A DNA stretch of 64,000 bases from Bacillota bacterium (lineage in GTDB: Bacteria; Bacillota; Clostridia; Acetivibrionales; JANLFN01): contig JAEWTV010000093.1 in the NCBI GenBank assembly GCA_023397675.1, forward strand, positions 62,001 through 126,000. Direction: 5' to 3'. A model generated the notes under the pieces. That model did not search any database and was not told where the DNA came from. It worked only from the letters and a program-made list of their open reading frames with translations. Of this stretch, positions 1 through 8,058 are shown piece by piece (position 1 is the first letter of the stretch; every line of letters starts with the position of its first letter). A program made the position numbers and the translations under genes.

Positions 1-243
1 CCATAGTTCCTCATAAAAACCTTCCGTGTCATGTCCCATTTGTGAAAGCTCGAACTTTCCTTCCGAAGTATCGAGGAAAAAGTGCCAGGCCTTCAGACAA
101 AAGCTATGTACATTGGCATAATCCAGGAGGTATGCCCCTTTCCCCGTCTGGATATCCAGTCCTTCTTTACCGATATGTACAATAGCTTCACCAGTATATA
201 CCGGTGAAGCTATTGTACAATTATAATTGCCATCGTTAGTCAT
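1..243 (-). CDS. Truncated hypothetical protein (N-terminal 81 residues)
   Basis: An open frame starts with ATG at 243 and runs off the left edge without a stop. The visible part (MTNDGNYNCTIASPVYTGE...) is beta-rich with phrases such as HIGKEGLDIQTGKG and CLKAWHFFLD, which suggests a small PH-like beta barrel, but I do not recognise the family. It starts two bases after the stop of the zinc-ribbon gene and is probably co-transcribed with it. Codons 9-23 are formed by a 44-nt near-perfect palindrome (176-219), which is odd for coding sequence. Function unknown. Confidence 0.6.
   Translation of the reverse strand, partial: MTNDGNYNCTIASPVYTGEAIVHIGKEGLDIQTGKGAYLLDYANVHSFCLKAWHFFLDTSEGKFELSQMGHDTEGFYEELW
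176..219. repeat. 44-nt near-perfect palindrome inside a coding region
   Basis: Two exact 17-nt arms (tgtacaatagcttcacc at 176-192 and its reverse complement at 203-219) flank a 10-nt centre, gtatatac with one mismatched flanking pair. As RNA this is a very stable hairpin about 25 nt after the start codon of the truncated minus-strand gene, so it could affect that gene's expression. Confidence 0.8.
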
Positions 244-245
244 AT

Positions 246-992
246 TTACAACTTTGTCCCGCACTCACAGCAAAATTTGGTTCCAGGCTCGTTTTCTTTA
301 CCGCAGCTGGGGCAGGCGGCTTTTGCACTCACTGGAGAACCGCATTCAGTACAGAACTTAATGCCGAGGGCTACTCCCGCGCCACAGTTACTGCATTTCT
401 GCAGGCCGAGGGGCGTGCCACAGCTCTGGCAGAACTTTCCGCTGCCGGCAGGATGACCGCATTTCGGGCAGACAGTTGTTCTGCTTTCAATTTTACCAGT
501 CCAGACAGTTGCTTTCTCTGCAGCATCATCTATGTTGCGCTTCATTGCCTGTGAACGGGCTTTGGCGACATAGGTGCTTTCTCTTGGAGCGCACGATATG
601 CAAAGACCCTCTTCCTCATTGTAGCAGTCAACACATACCCATTTCTGGCATGAAGGACATTTGGTGAAATGGGGTTTCACTTCTTCCTGCGCCTGATCAA
701 AAGCAGCTTCCTGCTCCTTGCGCCACTGCGGGCTCTGATCGCTCAGGTTATCACGGAGGATGTTGCTGCCGCGCTCCACTGCCCATCCAAGGTCATGAAG
801 TTTGCCGCCTAAGAATCCTCCAAGTACGCCGGCTCCACGTCCAAACTGTTCGGAACGCTTTCTTTGATTGTATGTTGTGGATTCAACAAAGGTAGATTTA
901 AAACCGTTACCACAGCAGTCACAGAAGAATTCAAACTGAAAGCCTGCATCTGTGGAAAGGTCATCGTGGTTGCGTGTGAAAGAATGTAACAT
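246..992 (-). CDS. Multi-zinc-ribbon protein
   Basis: A 248-residue soluble protein. The N-terminus has a CDCCGNGF cysteine cluster (about residue 24), then a glycine-rich stretch (GRGAGVLGGFLGGKL), then a Cys-rich segment with CPSC, CVDC and CISC pairs (about 113-135). It ends in three consecutive zinc ribbons of CxxCG-x(n)-CxxCG type (about 173-248: CPKCG/CQSCG, CSNCG/CTECG, CPSCG/CCECG). Such double-zinc-ribbon tails usually bind zinc and mediate protein or nucleic-acid contacts; no catalytic domain is seen. It is followed after two bases by the truncated gene at the left edge, so the two likely form an operon. Exact role unknown. Confidence 0.75.
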   Translation of the reverse strand: MLHSFTRNHDDLSTDAGFQFEFFCDCCGNGFKSTFVESTTYNQRKRSEQFGRGAGVLGGFLGGKLHDLGWAVERGSNILRDNLSDQSPQWRKEQEAAFDQAQEEVKPHFTKCPSCQKWVCVDCYNEEEGLCISCAPRESTYVAKARSQAMKRNIDDAAEKATVWTGKIESRTTVCPKCGHPAGSGKFCQSCGTPLGLQKCSNCGAGVALGIKFCTECGSPVSAKAACPSCGKENEPGTKFCCECGTKL

Positions 993-1194
993 GATGTTTT
1001 ACCCCCTTCATATTTAACATATACCTTACATTTAACAGACTATAACATACTTGCAATGTTCAATACAAAATTAGGAATGTACACATTCAGGAATTTGATT
1101 TGTGTGCCATAAAGTGGCATATATATTATATTATTTCATTTCATAAAATGTTTCAAGTATTTACTATTTTGTTTTGAAATATTACAATTACAAA

Positions 1195-1227
1195 CAAAAA
1201 AGCCTTCAGGCTGAATACCTGAAAGCT
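1195..1227 (-). terminator. Rho-independent terminator (tRNA-fMet transcription unit)
   Basis: Arms agccttcagg (1201-1210) and cctgaaagct (1218-1227) pair with one wobble. On the minus strand the hairpin is followed by a run of T. It is the most distal of three terminators downstream of the initiator tRNA. Confidence 0.65.
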
Positions 1228-1262
1228 CTAATTTACTTGGTTGCGGGGGGAAGGATCAGATT

Positions 1263-1342
1263 CAAGTCCTTTCTAAACAAAAAAGAAAAAGCTTCGTTAT
1301 TCAACGAAACTTTTTCTACTTGGTTGCGGGGGTAGGACTTGG
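1263..1342. repeat. 80-bp direct repeat, copy 1 (terminator + tRNA-fMet 3' end)
   Basis: Matches 1457-1536 with two mismatches at a 194-bp offset. It contains the terminator hairpin (1285-1316, gaaaaag...ctttttc) and the last 25 nt of the tRNA-fMet gene (1318-1342, tggttgcgggggtaggacttgg plus flank). This is a 3'-half tRNA fragment with no 5' half. Confidence 0.85.
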
Positions 1343-1456
1343 CCGTCTGCGTCGCTTCGCTCGCATACTACTGCCTCGTCCTTTCAGGACTGCAGCACAC
1401 TTGGCTGAAAATGTGCATTTAGCACATTTTCTTCACGCCTCATGCCTTCTCAGGTC

Positions 1457-1514
1457 CAAGTCCTTTCTACATAAAAAAGAAAAAGCTTCGTTATTCAACG
1501 AAACTTTTTCTACT

Positions 1515-1536
<22 letters not shown>
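1457..1536. repeat. 80-bp direct repeat, copy 2 (overlaps intact tRNA-fMet)
   Basis: Copy 2 of the 80-bp repeat; its right end lies in the intact tRNA-fMet gene. The 114 nt between copies is richer in G and C than its surroundings and is bounded by inverted aggacttgg / ccaagtcct. Inside it has further hairpins, for example gaaaatgtgc/gcacattttc at about 1407-1431. Confidence 0.85.
1469..1510 (-). terminator. Terminator of tRNA-fMet
   Basis: Minus-strand hairpin with arms gaaaaag-ttcgtt / aacgaa-ctttttc (1479-1510) followed by six T, starting five bases after the tRNA 3' end. A duplicate is at 1275-1316. Confidence 0.75.
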
Positions 1537-1590
<54 letters not shown>

Positions 1591-1806
1591 ATGTATATAA
1601 CTATTATATAAATGAACACCTAAAAGTATTTATCGTTTCTGAGAGTCGTGTCTCAGTGCTTAATCAGTATAGCACCGCAGTATCATAAATGCAAGTGTTT
1701 AAACTAATATTTTTGCAGCTAATTTTTGCCTTATTAAGTCTGCGGAGGTAAAAGAGATTATAAATTATATAAGTTTACTAAATTTTAGTGGAATGTAGTC
1801 ACTATA

Positions 1807-2406
1807 TTAGATTATGAAGAACTTCTTTGATTTAGCAATATTTTTTAATTTTATACCTGCTGTTGTCGTTGTTACCATTTTGCTATCGGAAGTAAGTTGT
1901 TTAATCAGCATTTTGGGCCTATCCCCTTCAAGACCAGGTGTATGCCTACTAATTAGAGAATAAACAATCCTTACTTTTTTATCAAATTCATCTGTATCTT
2001 TCTCATTTATAGCAATATCTCCGGCCTTTTGCTGCATTACTTTGCTTTTTTCAATAAATGTCGAACAGATTTGTTCTCTAACTAAATTACGTTGTTCTTC
2101 AATTCTGTATGCAGTCTTATAGAAATCATTAATAAGCCTAAACTCATCTTCATCGAAAAAATTCGCTAATAAGTGTTTGTTTTTATCCCATGAATTTGTT
2201 GTTATAACAGGTGATGAGGTAAAAAAATCAGTAACTATTTTCATACCCTCTATTTCTTTTTCAATATCTCTAATCTCCATAAGTATAAGATTTGCTGCTT
2301 TTCTTATCTCATCTTTTTTAACTAATTTATAACTAATAAAAGCGAACAAACCAACTATTAATATTATTAAAGTTTGAAAAAAATTACTATCTAAAAATCC
2401 CCACAT
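1807..2406 (-). CDS. Membrane-anchored hypothetical protein
   Basis: About 199 residues. I start at the ATG (MWGFLDSNFFQ...) because GGAGG lies 8 nt upstream; a longer TTG-started version would put the start inside that Shine-Dalgarno. One N-terminal membrane helix (about residues 8-28, TLIILIVGLFAFISYKL) is followed by a charged, mostly helical cytosolic region with IRDIEKEIEGMK and EEQRNLVREQI heptad-like stretches. No family recognised. It stands alone between the tRNA-Met and tRNA-Leu genes and its AT-rich codons suggest an accessory gene. Confidence 0.65.
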   Translation of the reverse strand: MWGFLDSNFFQTLIILIVGLFAFISYKLVKKDEIRKAANLILMEIRDIEKEIEGMKIVTDFFTSSPVITTNSWDKNKHLLANFFDEDEFRLINDFYKTAYRIEEQRNLVREQICSTFIEKSKVMQQKAGDIAINEKDTDEFDKKVRIVYSLISRHTPGLEGDRPKMLIKQLTSDSKMVTTTTAGIKLKNIAKSKKFFII

Positions 2407-2512
2407 TCGATGTACCTCCAATAATATTATATATTAATATAGTGAAAAAACAAAGATTAATGAGCATTGAATAATAAGGATAAGAGTTAATGAAAGAGTT
2501 TTTTGATATTGG

Positions 2513-2558
2513 AAAAATAAATAAGGATTGGAGAAACATCTAAAAGAGCCCCCAATCC
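2513..2558 (-). terminator. Terminator of tRNA-Leu
   Basis: Arms ggattgg (2525-2531) and ccaatcc (2552-2558), followed on the minus strand by TTATTTATTTTT; it lies 7 nt past the tRNA 3' end. Confidence 0.6.
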
Positions 2559-2564
2559 ATTTCA

Positions 2565-2653
2565 TGGTGCCGGAGACCGGGGTCGAACCGGTACGATCGG
2601 TAAGGATCGCAGGATTTTAAGTCCTGTGCGTCTGCCAGTTCCGCCACTCCGGC
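2565..2653 (-). tRNA. tRNA-Leu (UAA)
   Basis: An 89-nt class II tRNA with a long variable arm. Acceptor GCCGGAG pairs with CTCCGGC, the anticodon loop is CTTAAAA (anticodon TAA), the T-arm is CCGGTTCGACCCCGG and CCA is encoded. Confidence 0.95.
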
Positions 2654-2838
2654 ATAGTTGCCTAACTTCTGGCGACTAATCTATTGTAATACATTGTATC
2701 GGTAGTGTCAACATTGATTTATTTCCAATAACATTAACCTGGTACCCTATAAAAGGCAATAAAACATAATGATAACCGGTCATTTCAGTAATTATAATTA
2801 ATAATAACTTTGACTGTTATCTTTTCCTGTGTCAGGTC

Positions 2839-3246
2839 TTATCTGTATCCGCCACTTCCCCTTTTGGATTCAAAGCTCTTTTTCAAGTCATGCATTTTCT
2901 CTTCGCTGTCCTTAAGAAACTTTGAAAGCCTGTCTTCAAAAGACATGCTGTCATTGCTGGATCTGTTCCAGTCAATATCTGCTGGCCTGCTTGATCTCCT
3001 TGGGGGATTGGGGTTTAAAGCTTTCTTGATTGAAAGATTGATTTTCCCGTTACCATCAACTGAGAGTACCTTGACCTTAACTACCTGATTCTCTTTGAGA
3101 TGATTATTGATATCCTTGACATACTCCTCAGCAATTTCCGAGATGTGTACAAGACCTGTCTTGCCTTCAGGCAGTTGAATGAAAGCTCCAAAGCTTGTAA
3201 TACCTGAAACCTTGCCCTCAACCACTTTTCCTACCTCAACCAGCAT
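2839..3246 (-). CDS. yabR: S1-domain RNA-binding protein, YabR type
   Basis: A 135-residue protein. Residues 1-75 are an S1 OB-fold RNA-binding domain (VGKVVEGKVSGITSFGAFI, GLVHISEIAEEYV, VKVKVLSVDGNGKINLSIK). A basic, serine/arginine-rich tail (residues 76-135, including NPPRRSSRPADIDW) resembles Bacillus YabR / general stress protein 13. It is the last gene of a yabP-yabQ-divIC-yabR cluster with the same order as in Bacillus subtilis. The family probably binds RNA or ribosomes; its precise role is not settled. The start is preceded by AAGGAGG with somewhat long spacing (12 nt). Confidence 0.85.
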   Translation of the reverse strand: MLVEVGKVVEGKVSGITSFGAFIQLPEGKTGLVHISEIAEEYVKDINNHLKENQVVKVKVLSVDGNGKINLSIKKALNPNPPRRSSRPADIDWNRSSNDSMSFEDRLSKFLKDSEEKMHDLKKSFESKRGSGGYR

Positions 3247-3361
3247 ACAGAAAAAAATCCTCCTTAAATATGGGTAATTCGATTATATAGTATGATTAAT
3301 ATTTCGTCAAGCCGTTATGTGTAAAGGATTGGAGGATTTTTGAACATGCAGTCTGCCAATT

Positions 3362-3640
3362 TTACTTGTTTACATCGACAAATATCCGCTCACCCTGCTT
3401 AACCATGTCAAGTTCTTGCCTTGCAACATCTTCAGCATATTGGCTGCTGTTGATAATTTCTTTTTTCTTTTTCAAATCGTTGTTAAGCTGCATTTCTTTT
3501 TTATATTTATCGTTGAAGGCATCAAGACTCTTTTGTTTATCCGCAAGGATACCCTGTTGGTTTATAAACGTGTACACGAAATAAACTACAAGAGAAAGAA
3601 CTATTATTAACCCCATTTTGGATTTTTTTCTTCTGTTCAT
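3362..3640 (-). CDS. divIC: Septum formation initiator DivIC/FtsB family
   Basis: A 92-residue bitopic membrane protein: basic cytosolic N-terminus (MNRRKKSK), one membrane helix (about 10-29), then an extracytoplasmic coiled coil (about 32-72) and the conserved end (SQYAEDVARQELDMVKQGERIF) typical of DivIC/FtsB. The family links FtsL and other divisome parts at the septum. Its place between yabQ and the S1 gene matches Bacillus. The start has AGAGGT 7 nt upstream. Confidence 0.88.
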   Translation of the reverse strand: MNRRKKSKMGLIIVLSLVVYFVYTFINQQGILADKQKSLDAFNDKYKKEMQLNNDLKKKKEIINSSQYAEDVARQELDMVKQGERIFVDVNK

Positions 3641-3726
3641 GGTAAAACCTCTGTATCATTAGTTAAATACGTGTTTACGGAAATATATATGAATTATTCT
3701 ATGTAATAAAATAAAATTCCTTCTTT

Positions 3727-4227
3727 TTAAAGCTTTTTTCTTCTGCTTTTAAAAACTTTTTTCCACATGGAAGCCTTGGACTTTCTGTTTCTAGCAATGT
3801 GCACAGTTTTTCTGTACGCTCTTCCGGTTGATTTTTTAATCATTCTTACTGGCACCGAAAGAACTTTTAATAGTATTTTGAACGGATAACTGACTACTTT
3901 CCAAATAAGCTTTGCTGTTTTATAAACAATACGCAAAATGAACAATGCAGAATTGATAACAGCTTTGCTAAAGAGTAAAGCATACAATAAAACTCCAAGT
4001 ATTGCCCCAATAAAGACATAAACCCTCAGCTCTCCGTCATTGCTGCGGTAAATAACAAAAAACATTATAAAAGTGACTATAATCCAATAGGCTACATCTT
4101 CTATAAATATTGCAATTTTGCCTGTTCTGAAGGCTTTCCTTTTAATTCTGAACAAATCATATATAAAGCCTATTATTATTCCACCCACAAATGAGGATAG
4201 GAATATATATACCTGGTTGCCAACCAA
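3727..4227 (-). CDS. yabQ: Spore cortex biosynthesis protein YabQ
   Basis: A 166-residue protein with four to five predicted membrane segments in residues 5-115 (FLSSFVGGIIIGFIYDLFRIKR, YWIIVTFIMFFVIY, VFIGAILGVLLYALLF) and a very basic C-terminal tail (SMWKKVFKSRRKKL). YabQ is a sporulation membrane protein needed for cortex formation in Bacillus. The start is TTG: a stop codon lies directly upstream in frame, so no earlier start is possible, and GGTGGTGG precedes it. It sits between yabP and divIC as in Bacillus. Confidence 0.85.
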   Translation of the reverse strand: MVGNQVYIFLSSFVGGIIIGFIYDLFRIKRKAFRTGKIAIFIEDVAYWIIVTFIMFFVIYRSNDGELRVYVFIGAILGVLLYALLFSKAVINSALFILRIVYKTAKLIWKVVSYPFKILLKVLSVPVRMIKKSTGRAYRKTVHIARNRKSKASMWKKVFKSRRKKL

Positions 4228-4268
4228 CTACCACCACCGGCCCCCCGTTTGGTTTTAATATTTGAATA

Positions 4269-4559
4269 TCACTTGAACATCTTGCTGAAGAAACCGCCTC
4301 TTGACTTGGGGCCTTCCTTTTCGCTGTATTCACAGCTCCAGATATCACCTTCAACATTAAGCTCAGAATTATCCAGATTAAGCTTATTTATATGCAGTCC
4401 GTCCCCCCTGACAATAAGGATTCCAAGCTCGGTATCAGCAACTATACACTCGTCATTAAAGCTTTCAACATCCAAAACACCTGTAACATTCAGCTTTTGC
4501 CTGTTTTCAAGAACCAGATTCTGTATCTTCGGCTTTACTATCTTTTTTTCATCGATCAT
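4269..4559 (-). CDS. yabP: Sporulation protein YabP
   Basis: 96 residues starting at MIDEKKIVKPK; the ATG two codons upstream would sit directly against the GGGGG Shine-Dalgarno, so the second ATG (7-nt spacing) is preferred. The core (NLVLENRQKLNVTGVLDVESF, DTELGILIVRGDGLHI, NLDNSELNVEGDIWSCEY) is the YabP/YqfC fold found in sporulating Firmicutes. It is expressed in the mother cell in Bacillus and required for sporulation, with unclear biochemical role. Next gene is yabQ; the usual upstream S4-domain gene yabO is not adjacent here. Confidence 0.85.
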   Translation of the reverse strand: MIDEKKIVKPKIQNLVLENRQKLNVTGVLDVESFNDECIVADTELGILIVRGDGLHINKLNLDNSELNVEGDIWSCEYSEKEGPKSRGGFFSKMFK

Positions 4560-4681
4560 GTACATACCCCCAAAAGTTTATTGTTTTGATTAGTCCGTCA
4601 AGGTAAGTATCCGTATTCAAAGGTTGTTCGTATTATATAGATATTTATGCATGTACACCTTGAAAAATGCTAAAAGACAAT

Positions 4682-4712
4682 AAAAAAGACCGGAGCATTA
4701 AGTCCGGTCTTT
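4682..4712 (-). terminator. Terminator after the VanW-family gene
   Basis: Perfect 10-bp arms aaagaccgga (4685-4694) and tccggtcttt (4703-4712), followed on the minus strand by a T-rich tail; it begins 8 nt past the stop of the VanW gene. Confidence 0.85.
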
Positions 4713-4719
4713 GAATTTC

Positions 4720-6420
4720 TTATTGCGGCTGTGGAGGATTGTTGTTTGGAGCAGGTCCATCTATCGGTGGTGTTACAGGCGTCTGTGTTGACGGAGGCTG
4801 TGTCGGAGTTGCAGGAGTCTGACCAGGAACCTTTTTTGTGCCCTTTATTATTTCGTTATCATGCGGCACATAGGTACTTGTATGTATTTTACCTGATTTT
4901 ATAATCTTTCCATTTTCCTTAACAGTTACATATGTATCAACAACAAATCCTGGTGATCCGGGTTGTTTAACAGTTTCCGTACCTTCATTTACATTGGGAT
5001 CATCTGTATAAACCTTCTTAAAGTCTATCTTTCTAACTGTCTGAGGATAAATTTCTACTGTCTTGGTCGGATGTTCATTAGTTCCTTTCAGGGAAAAATG
5101 AAGACTGTTATCATTACCCGTCCATGCATCCACCCTTATAGGGTAATTAGTGTCGTTCTTAAATTTAAAGTCTGATGCACTTGCTACTGCAGCATCTCTT
5201 CCCAAAGGAACATAGCCAATGGTAAAGTAATGGTTATATCTTTCAAGTACCGGCAAATCCGCAAGCAGTACACAATTGTACAATGTTGATGATACCTGAC
5301 ATACACCGCCGCCAACGTCAAGCTCCTGCTTTCCGTTTTGGTATACATAAGCGTCCCTGTATCCTCTTTCATGCGTTCTCCTACCTACTATACCATTGAA
5401 AGAAAAGGTTTCACCTGGAAGAATCATTTTACCGCTGATAGCTCCTACTGCAAGCCTTATATTATTAGCCCTGTTCCTGTTAATTTCATCGTTGGTAGGG
5501 AACCAGGTGGTCATACCGCCAAGCTCATCCTTGAAAAGCTTCTCATTTATACCTTTTGCAGTTACCTCAGGCTGAGTAATCTTAACCGGCAATATCTTTT
5601 CAATATCATCCTTGCCATCAATTTCTTTTATGGAAGCTTCAAGCTCATCTTTATTAATACTGCGCCCAATTACTTCAGGAGTTACAATAAGCTTGTCATT
5701 TTCAATTTTAAAAGAAGCATTGGACATTGAAACATTAAGCTTTTTATAATATTCATCAGCATCCATTGACGCCTGCTTTGTAATTTTCCCCGAAAGCTCC
5801 AATGTTCCTGTTTTACAATACTTTAAGGCTTTTACTATCTCATTAAGTGCTTTGTCCTTTTCTATGACAGCACCCTGATGTCCCGAACGCAGTAATACTC
5901 TGTCTTCCTGTACAACAAGCTCTGGATCTTTTACCGAAGTGTTCGTTTTTTGGTAAAGAGAATCAATGATTGCTGAGAGTTTATCCTTGTCATATGTAAT
6001 GGGAACTTCCACGACTTGCTTGCTTAGAGATGCCTTTATAACGTCCGCCGTTCTTTCGAATACATTTCCTTTTCTTCCAATTCCATAGGCATTTTCTACT
6101 GCCTTGTCAGTGTCGTACTTCAAATTTATGTCCGAATAATTTAACTTTACAGTGGAATCTTTAAATTTCAGGGTTAACTCGTTTGTTTTTTCCTTATCTT
6201 TAAAGTTTTTCTGTACCAAGGCTTTTAAATCAGCCTTACTCATATTCCCTGCATAAATGTCATCAATGTAGACCGACCTGTAAGTATTGTCATATGCAAA
6301 TACCATGTAAGCCAGCTGGGCAATGATTGCAAAAATTAAAACGGTCACAGCTATAAGGACAATAATAAGTACTTTCTTTTGAGTCAAACTAAATGACTTC
6401 TTTTGCGCTTCAGGATTCAT
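4720..6420 (-). CDS. VanW family cell-envelope protein with G5 domain
   Basis: A 566-residue membrane-anchored protein. A cytosolic N-terminus is followed by one membrane helix (about 18-42). Two peptidoglycan-binding_4-like repeats (about 60-290) lead to the VanW domain (about 305-440, with FNGIVGRRTHERGY and GGGVCQVSSTLYN). A G5-like segment follows (about 455-530, ending STYVPHDNEIIKGTKKVPG), and the tail is proline/glutamine-rich. The architecture is common in Clostridia; the parts point to peptidoglycan contact outside the membrane, but no enzyme activity is established for VanW. A strong terminator follows and a 465-nt spacer precedes it. Confidence 0.85.
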   Translation of the reverse strand: MNPEAQKKSFSLTQKKVLIIVLIAVTVLIFAIIAQLAYMVFAYDNTYRSVYIDDIYAGNMSKADLKALVQKNFKDKEKTNELTLKFKDSTVKLNYSDINLKYDTDKAVENAYGIGRKGNVFERTADVIKASLSKQVVEVPITYDKDKLSAIIDSLYQKTNTSVKDPELVVQEDRVLLRSGHQGAVIEKDKALNEIVKALKYCKTGTLELSGKITKQASMDADEYYKKLNVSMSNASFKIENDKLIVTPEVIGRSINKDELEASIKEIDGKDDIEKILPVKITQPEVTAKGINEKLFKDELGGMTTWFPTNDEINRNRANNIRLAVGAISGKMILPGETFSFNGIVGRRTHERGYRDAYVYQNGKQELDVGGGVCQVSSTLYNCVLLADLPVLERYNHYFTIGYVPLGRDAAVASASDFKFKNDTNYPIRVDAWTGNDNSLHFSLKGTNEHPTKTVEIYPQTVRKIDFKKVYTDDPNVNEGTETVKQPGSPGFVVDTYVTVKENGKIIKSGKIHTSTYVPHDNEIIKGTKKVPGQTPATPTQPPSTQTPVTPPIDGPAPNNNPPQPQ

Positions 6421-6885
6421 TATGTAAACACTCCATCTTAAAACAATTAATAAAGATCATTTGGAGCAGCGTCAGTATACCTCATTGACGAACCTGAGAA
6501 GTATTTTGTTCCACTATGTTAAAGGGCACACCCCTCTAAATTATACCCTCTTTCACGACGCTCCATTATTTATATGTAGACAATAATATTTATTATGACA
6601 GCTTTGTAATAAAAACTCAATAATCATATTAGTTATTTTTGGAACAGGATATAAAAAAATTGTTTTATAATGTTACCTACATAAGTTGAATTTACTTCAT
6701 CCTATTAATAAAACCAATTCTTTAAGACAAGAAGCTAGCATTACACAATTTCACATAGGCAATCAGCATCCAAAGAGATATAATAGTTAAAGAAAAGAAA
6801 TCTTAAGGTGTAATAAATTTAGTGTACTTAATAATATTTTAGATGTTTTCGAAAAATTATACAATGTAAAAGAAAGGGTATAAAC
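6421..6885. other. Divergent intergenic region, no gene seen
   Basis: AT-rich sequence between the divergently transcribed VanW and NUDIX genes. I see no open frame, tRNA or strong inverted repeat. It must hold both promoters, but no convincing -35/-10 pair stands out; an isolated tataat occurs near 6665. Confidence 0.5.
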
Positions 6886-7494
6886 ATGAATAAATTTAAT
6901 GAACAGGAATTCCTTGAGATATGTAAAAAGCTTAAAACACAGCCGTATTCAGAAGATATTACTATTACATACGAAAGAGACAGTTATTTTAACAAGCTTA
7001 AACATGCGGTAAGCTACGACCGGAGAGGCGAAGTGGTTTTTTGCGTAATACGCCCCAATGGAAAAATAATTACTGTTACCTGTTCAGAATATCCTGAAGG
7101 TATCTACCGTATCCCGACTGGAGGCATCGGCCATCACGAGGACATAGTCGCAGCTGCAAACAGGGAAACCTATGAAGAACTTGGTCTCCAGGCTGATATA
7201 GTTAAGTTTGCAGGTGTTTTAAAGATTAAGTTTGAGAACACATCAAATTCAGTAATGTTTTATTCCTACATATTTATAATGAAGGAAACCGGAGGAAATC
7301 TTCTTAAAGATGCAACGGACGACGAGGTAAGCGAAGTTAAGGAAGTTGACATAGAAGAGCTTTTTCAGATTGCAGATAAGCTAAACAACATAAATGGCAA
7401 ATGGCACGACTGGGGAAGGTTCAGATATGTGACAACCAATGCCGTAGCGAGATATTTGAAGGAACACCAAAATGAAATTCTCGGAAATTATTAA
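6886..7494 (+). CDS. NUDIX hydrolase
   Basis: 202 residues. The Nudix signature (G-x5-E-x7-R-E-x2-E-E-x-G) is complete at about residues 76-98: GGIGHHE, seven residues, RETYEELGL. The glutamates are the metal ligands used to cleave nucleoside-diphosphate-linked substrates. The substrate cannot be read from sequence. It is monocistronic in appearance, with GAAAGGG before the ATG. Confidence 0.85.
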   Translation: MNKFNEQEFLEICKKLKTQPYSEDITITYERDSYFNKLKHAVSYDRRGEVVFCVIRPNGKIITVTCSEYPEGIYRIPTGGIGHHEDIVAAANRETYEELGLQADIVKFAGVLKIKFENTSNSVMFYSYIFIMKETGGNLLKDATDDEVSEVKEVDIEELFQIADKLNNINGKWHDWGRFRYVTTNAVARYLKEHQNEILGNY

Positions 7495-7597
7495 ATTTTT
7501 GTTAAAAACATTGGAATACAAACCATATAATGTATATTTGGACTAAAACGCGTTTATACTTAATAATATTGAAATTATAAGTATAGGGTGTGTTGTA

Positions 7598-7933
7598 ATG
7601 AATTATGATGTACAGGAATGTCAGCCGTTAAAGATGGACAAAAAGGGTTTGTTCGGGAGAGTGCTGAACTCCACGGCAACTGAAAAAAATGTAGTGCCCG
7701 AAAAGATTGTTACTAATACGACTGAAGCAAAGGAAATTCTAGAATGTGTTAAAGCCTCCAAAAATCAGCTCGATATAGCCACAATGAATTTCGAATACGC
7801 AGACAGTGACGAATTGGTAGATTATTATACATATGTAATAAAGGCATGTCAGGTAAGGTACGGGTATTACCTAAAGCGAGCCAAGGATATGGGGCTCACA
7901 GTGGATACACTGGATGTGCCGACTTATAGTTAG
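7598..7933 (+). CDS. DUF2508 (YaaL family) protein
   Basis: A 111-residue cytosolic protein. Its C-terminal half (AKEILECVKASKNQLDIA, DELVDYYTYVIKACQVRYGYYLKRAKDMGL) matches the DUF2508/YaaL helical family. In Bacillus yaaL lies directly upstream of bofA, and here the next protein gene is also bofA-like, but separated by a terminator and about 850 nt containing a large structured segment. Function unknown; the neighbourhood suggests a link to sporulation or the recR region. Confidence 0.75.
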   Translation: MNYDVQECQPLKMDKKGLFGRVLNSTATEKNVVPEKIVTNTTEAKEILECVKASKNQLDIATMNFEYADSDELVDYYTYVIKACQVRYGYYLKRAKDMGLTVDTLDVPTYS

Positions 7934-7945
7934 ATTAGTGTAATT

Positions 7946-7977
7946 AAGAAGGAAGCTGCCGCTTCCTTCTTTTATTT
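7946..7977 (+). terminator. Terminator after the DUF2508 gene
   Basis: Perfect 11-bp arms aagaaggaagc (7946-7956) / gcttccttctt (7961-7971) with a 4-nt loop and T-rich tail, 12 nt past the stop. Confidence 0.9.
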
Positions 7978-8058
7978 TCTATACTTACTTACGCCGTGGG
8001 TTAAAAGACATAACTTTTTTCTTTCCTAAACAACTTCCTAAAATAACAATAAAACCTT

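Larger units (their letters stand above)
993..1514. other. Gene-free stretch with tRNA-end duplications and terminators
   Basis: No protein gene is supported. The left part (993-1190) is AT-rich and presumably holds the promoter of the zinc-ribbon gene. From 1195 to 1514 it contains three minus-strand terminator-like hairpins and three copies of the 3' end of the neighbouring initiator tRNA (1235-1250, 1318-1342, 1512-1536). A frame at 1320-1529 exists only because it crosses these repeats. Confidence 0.75.
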
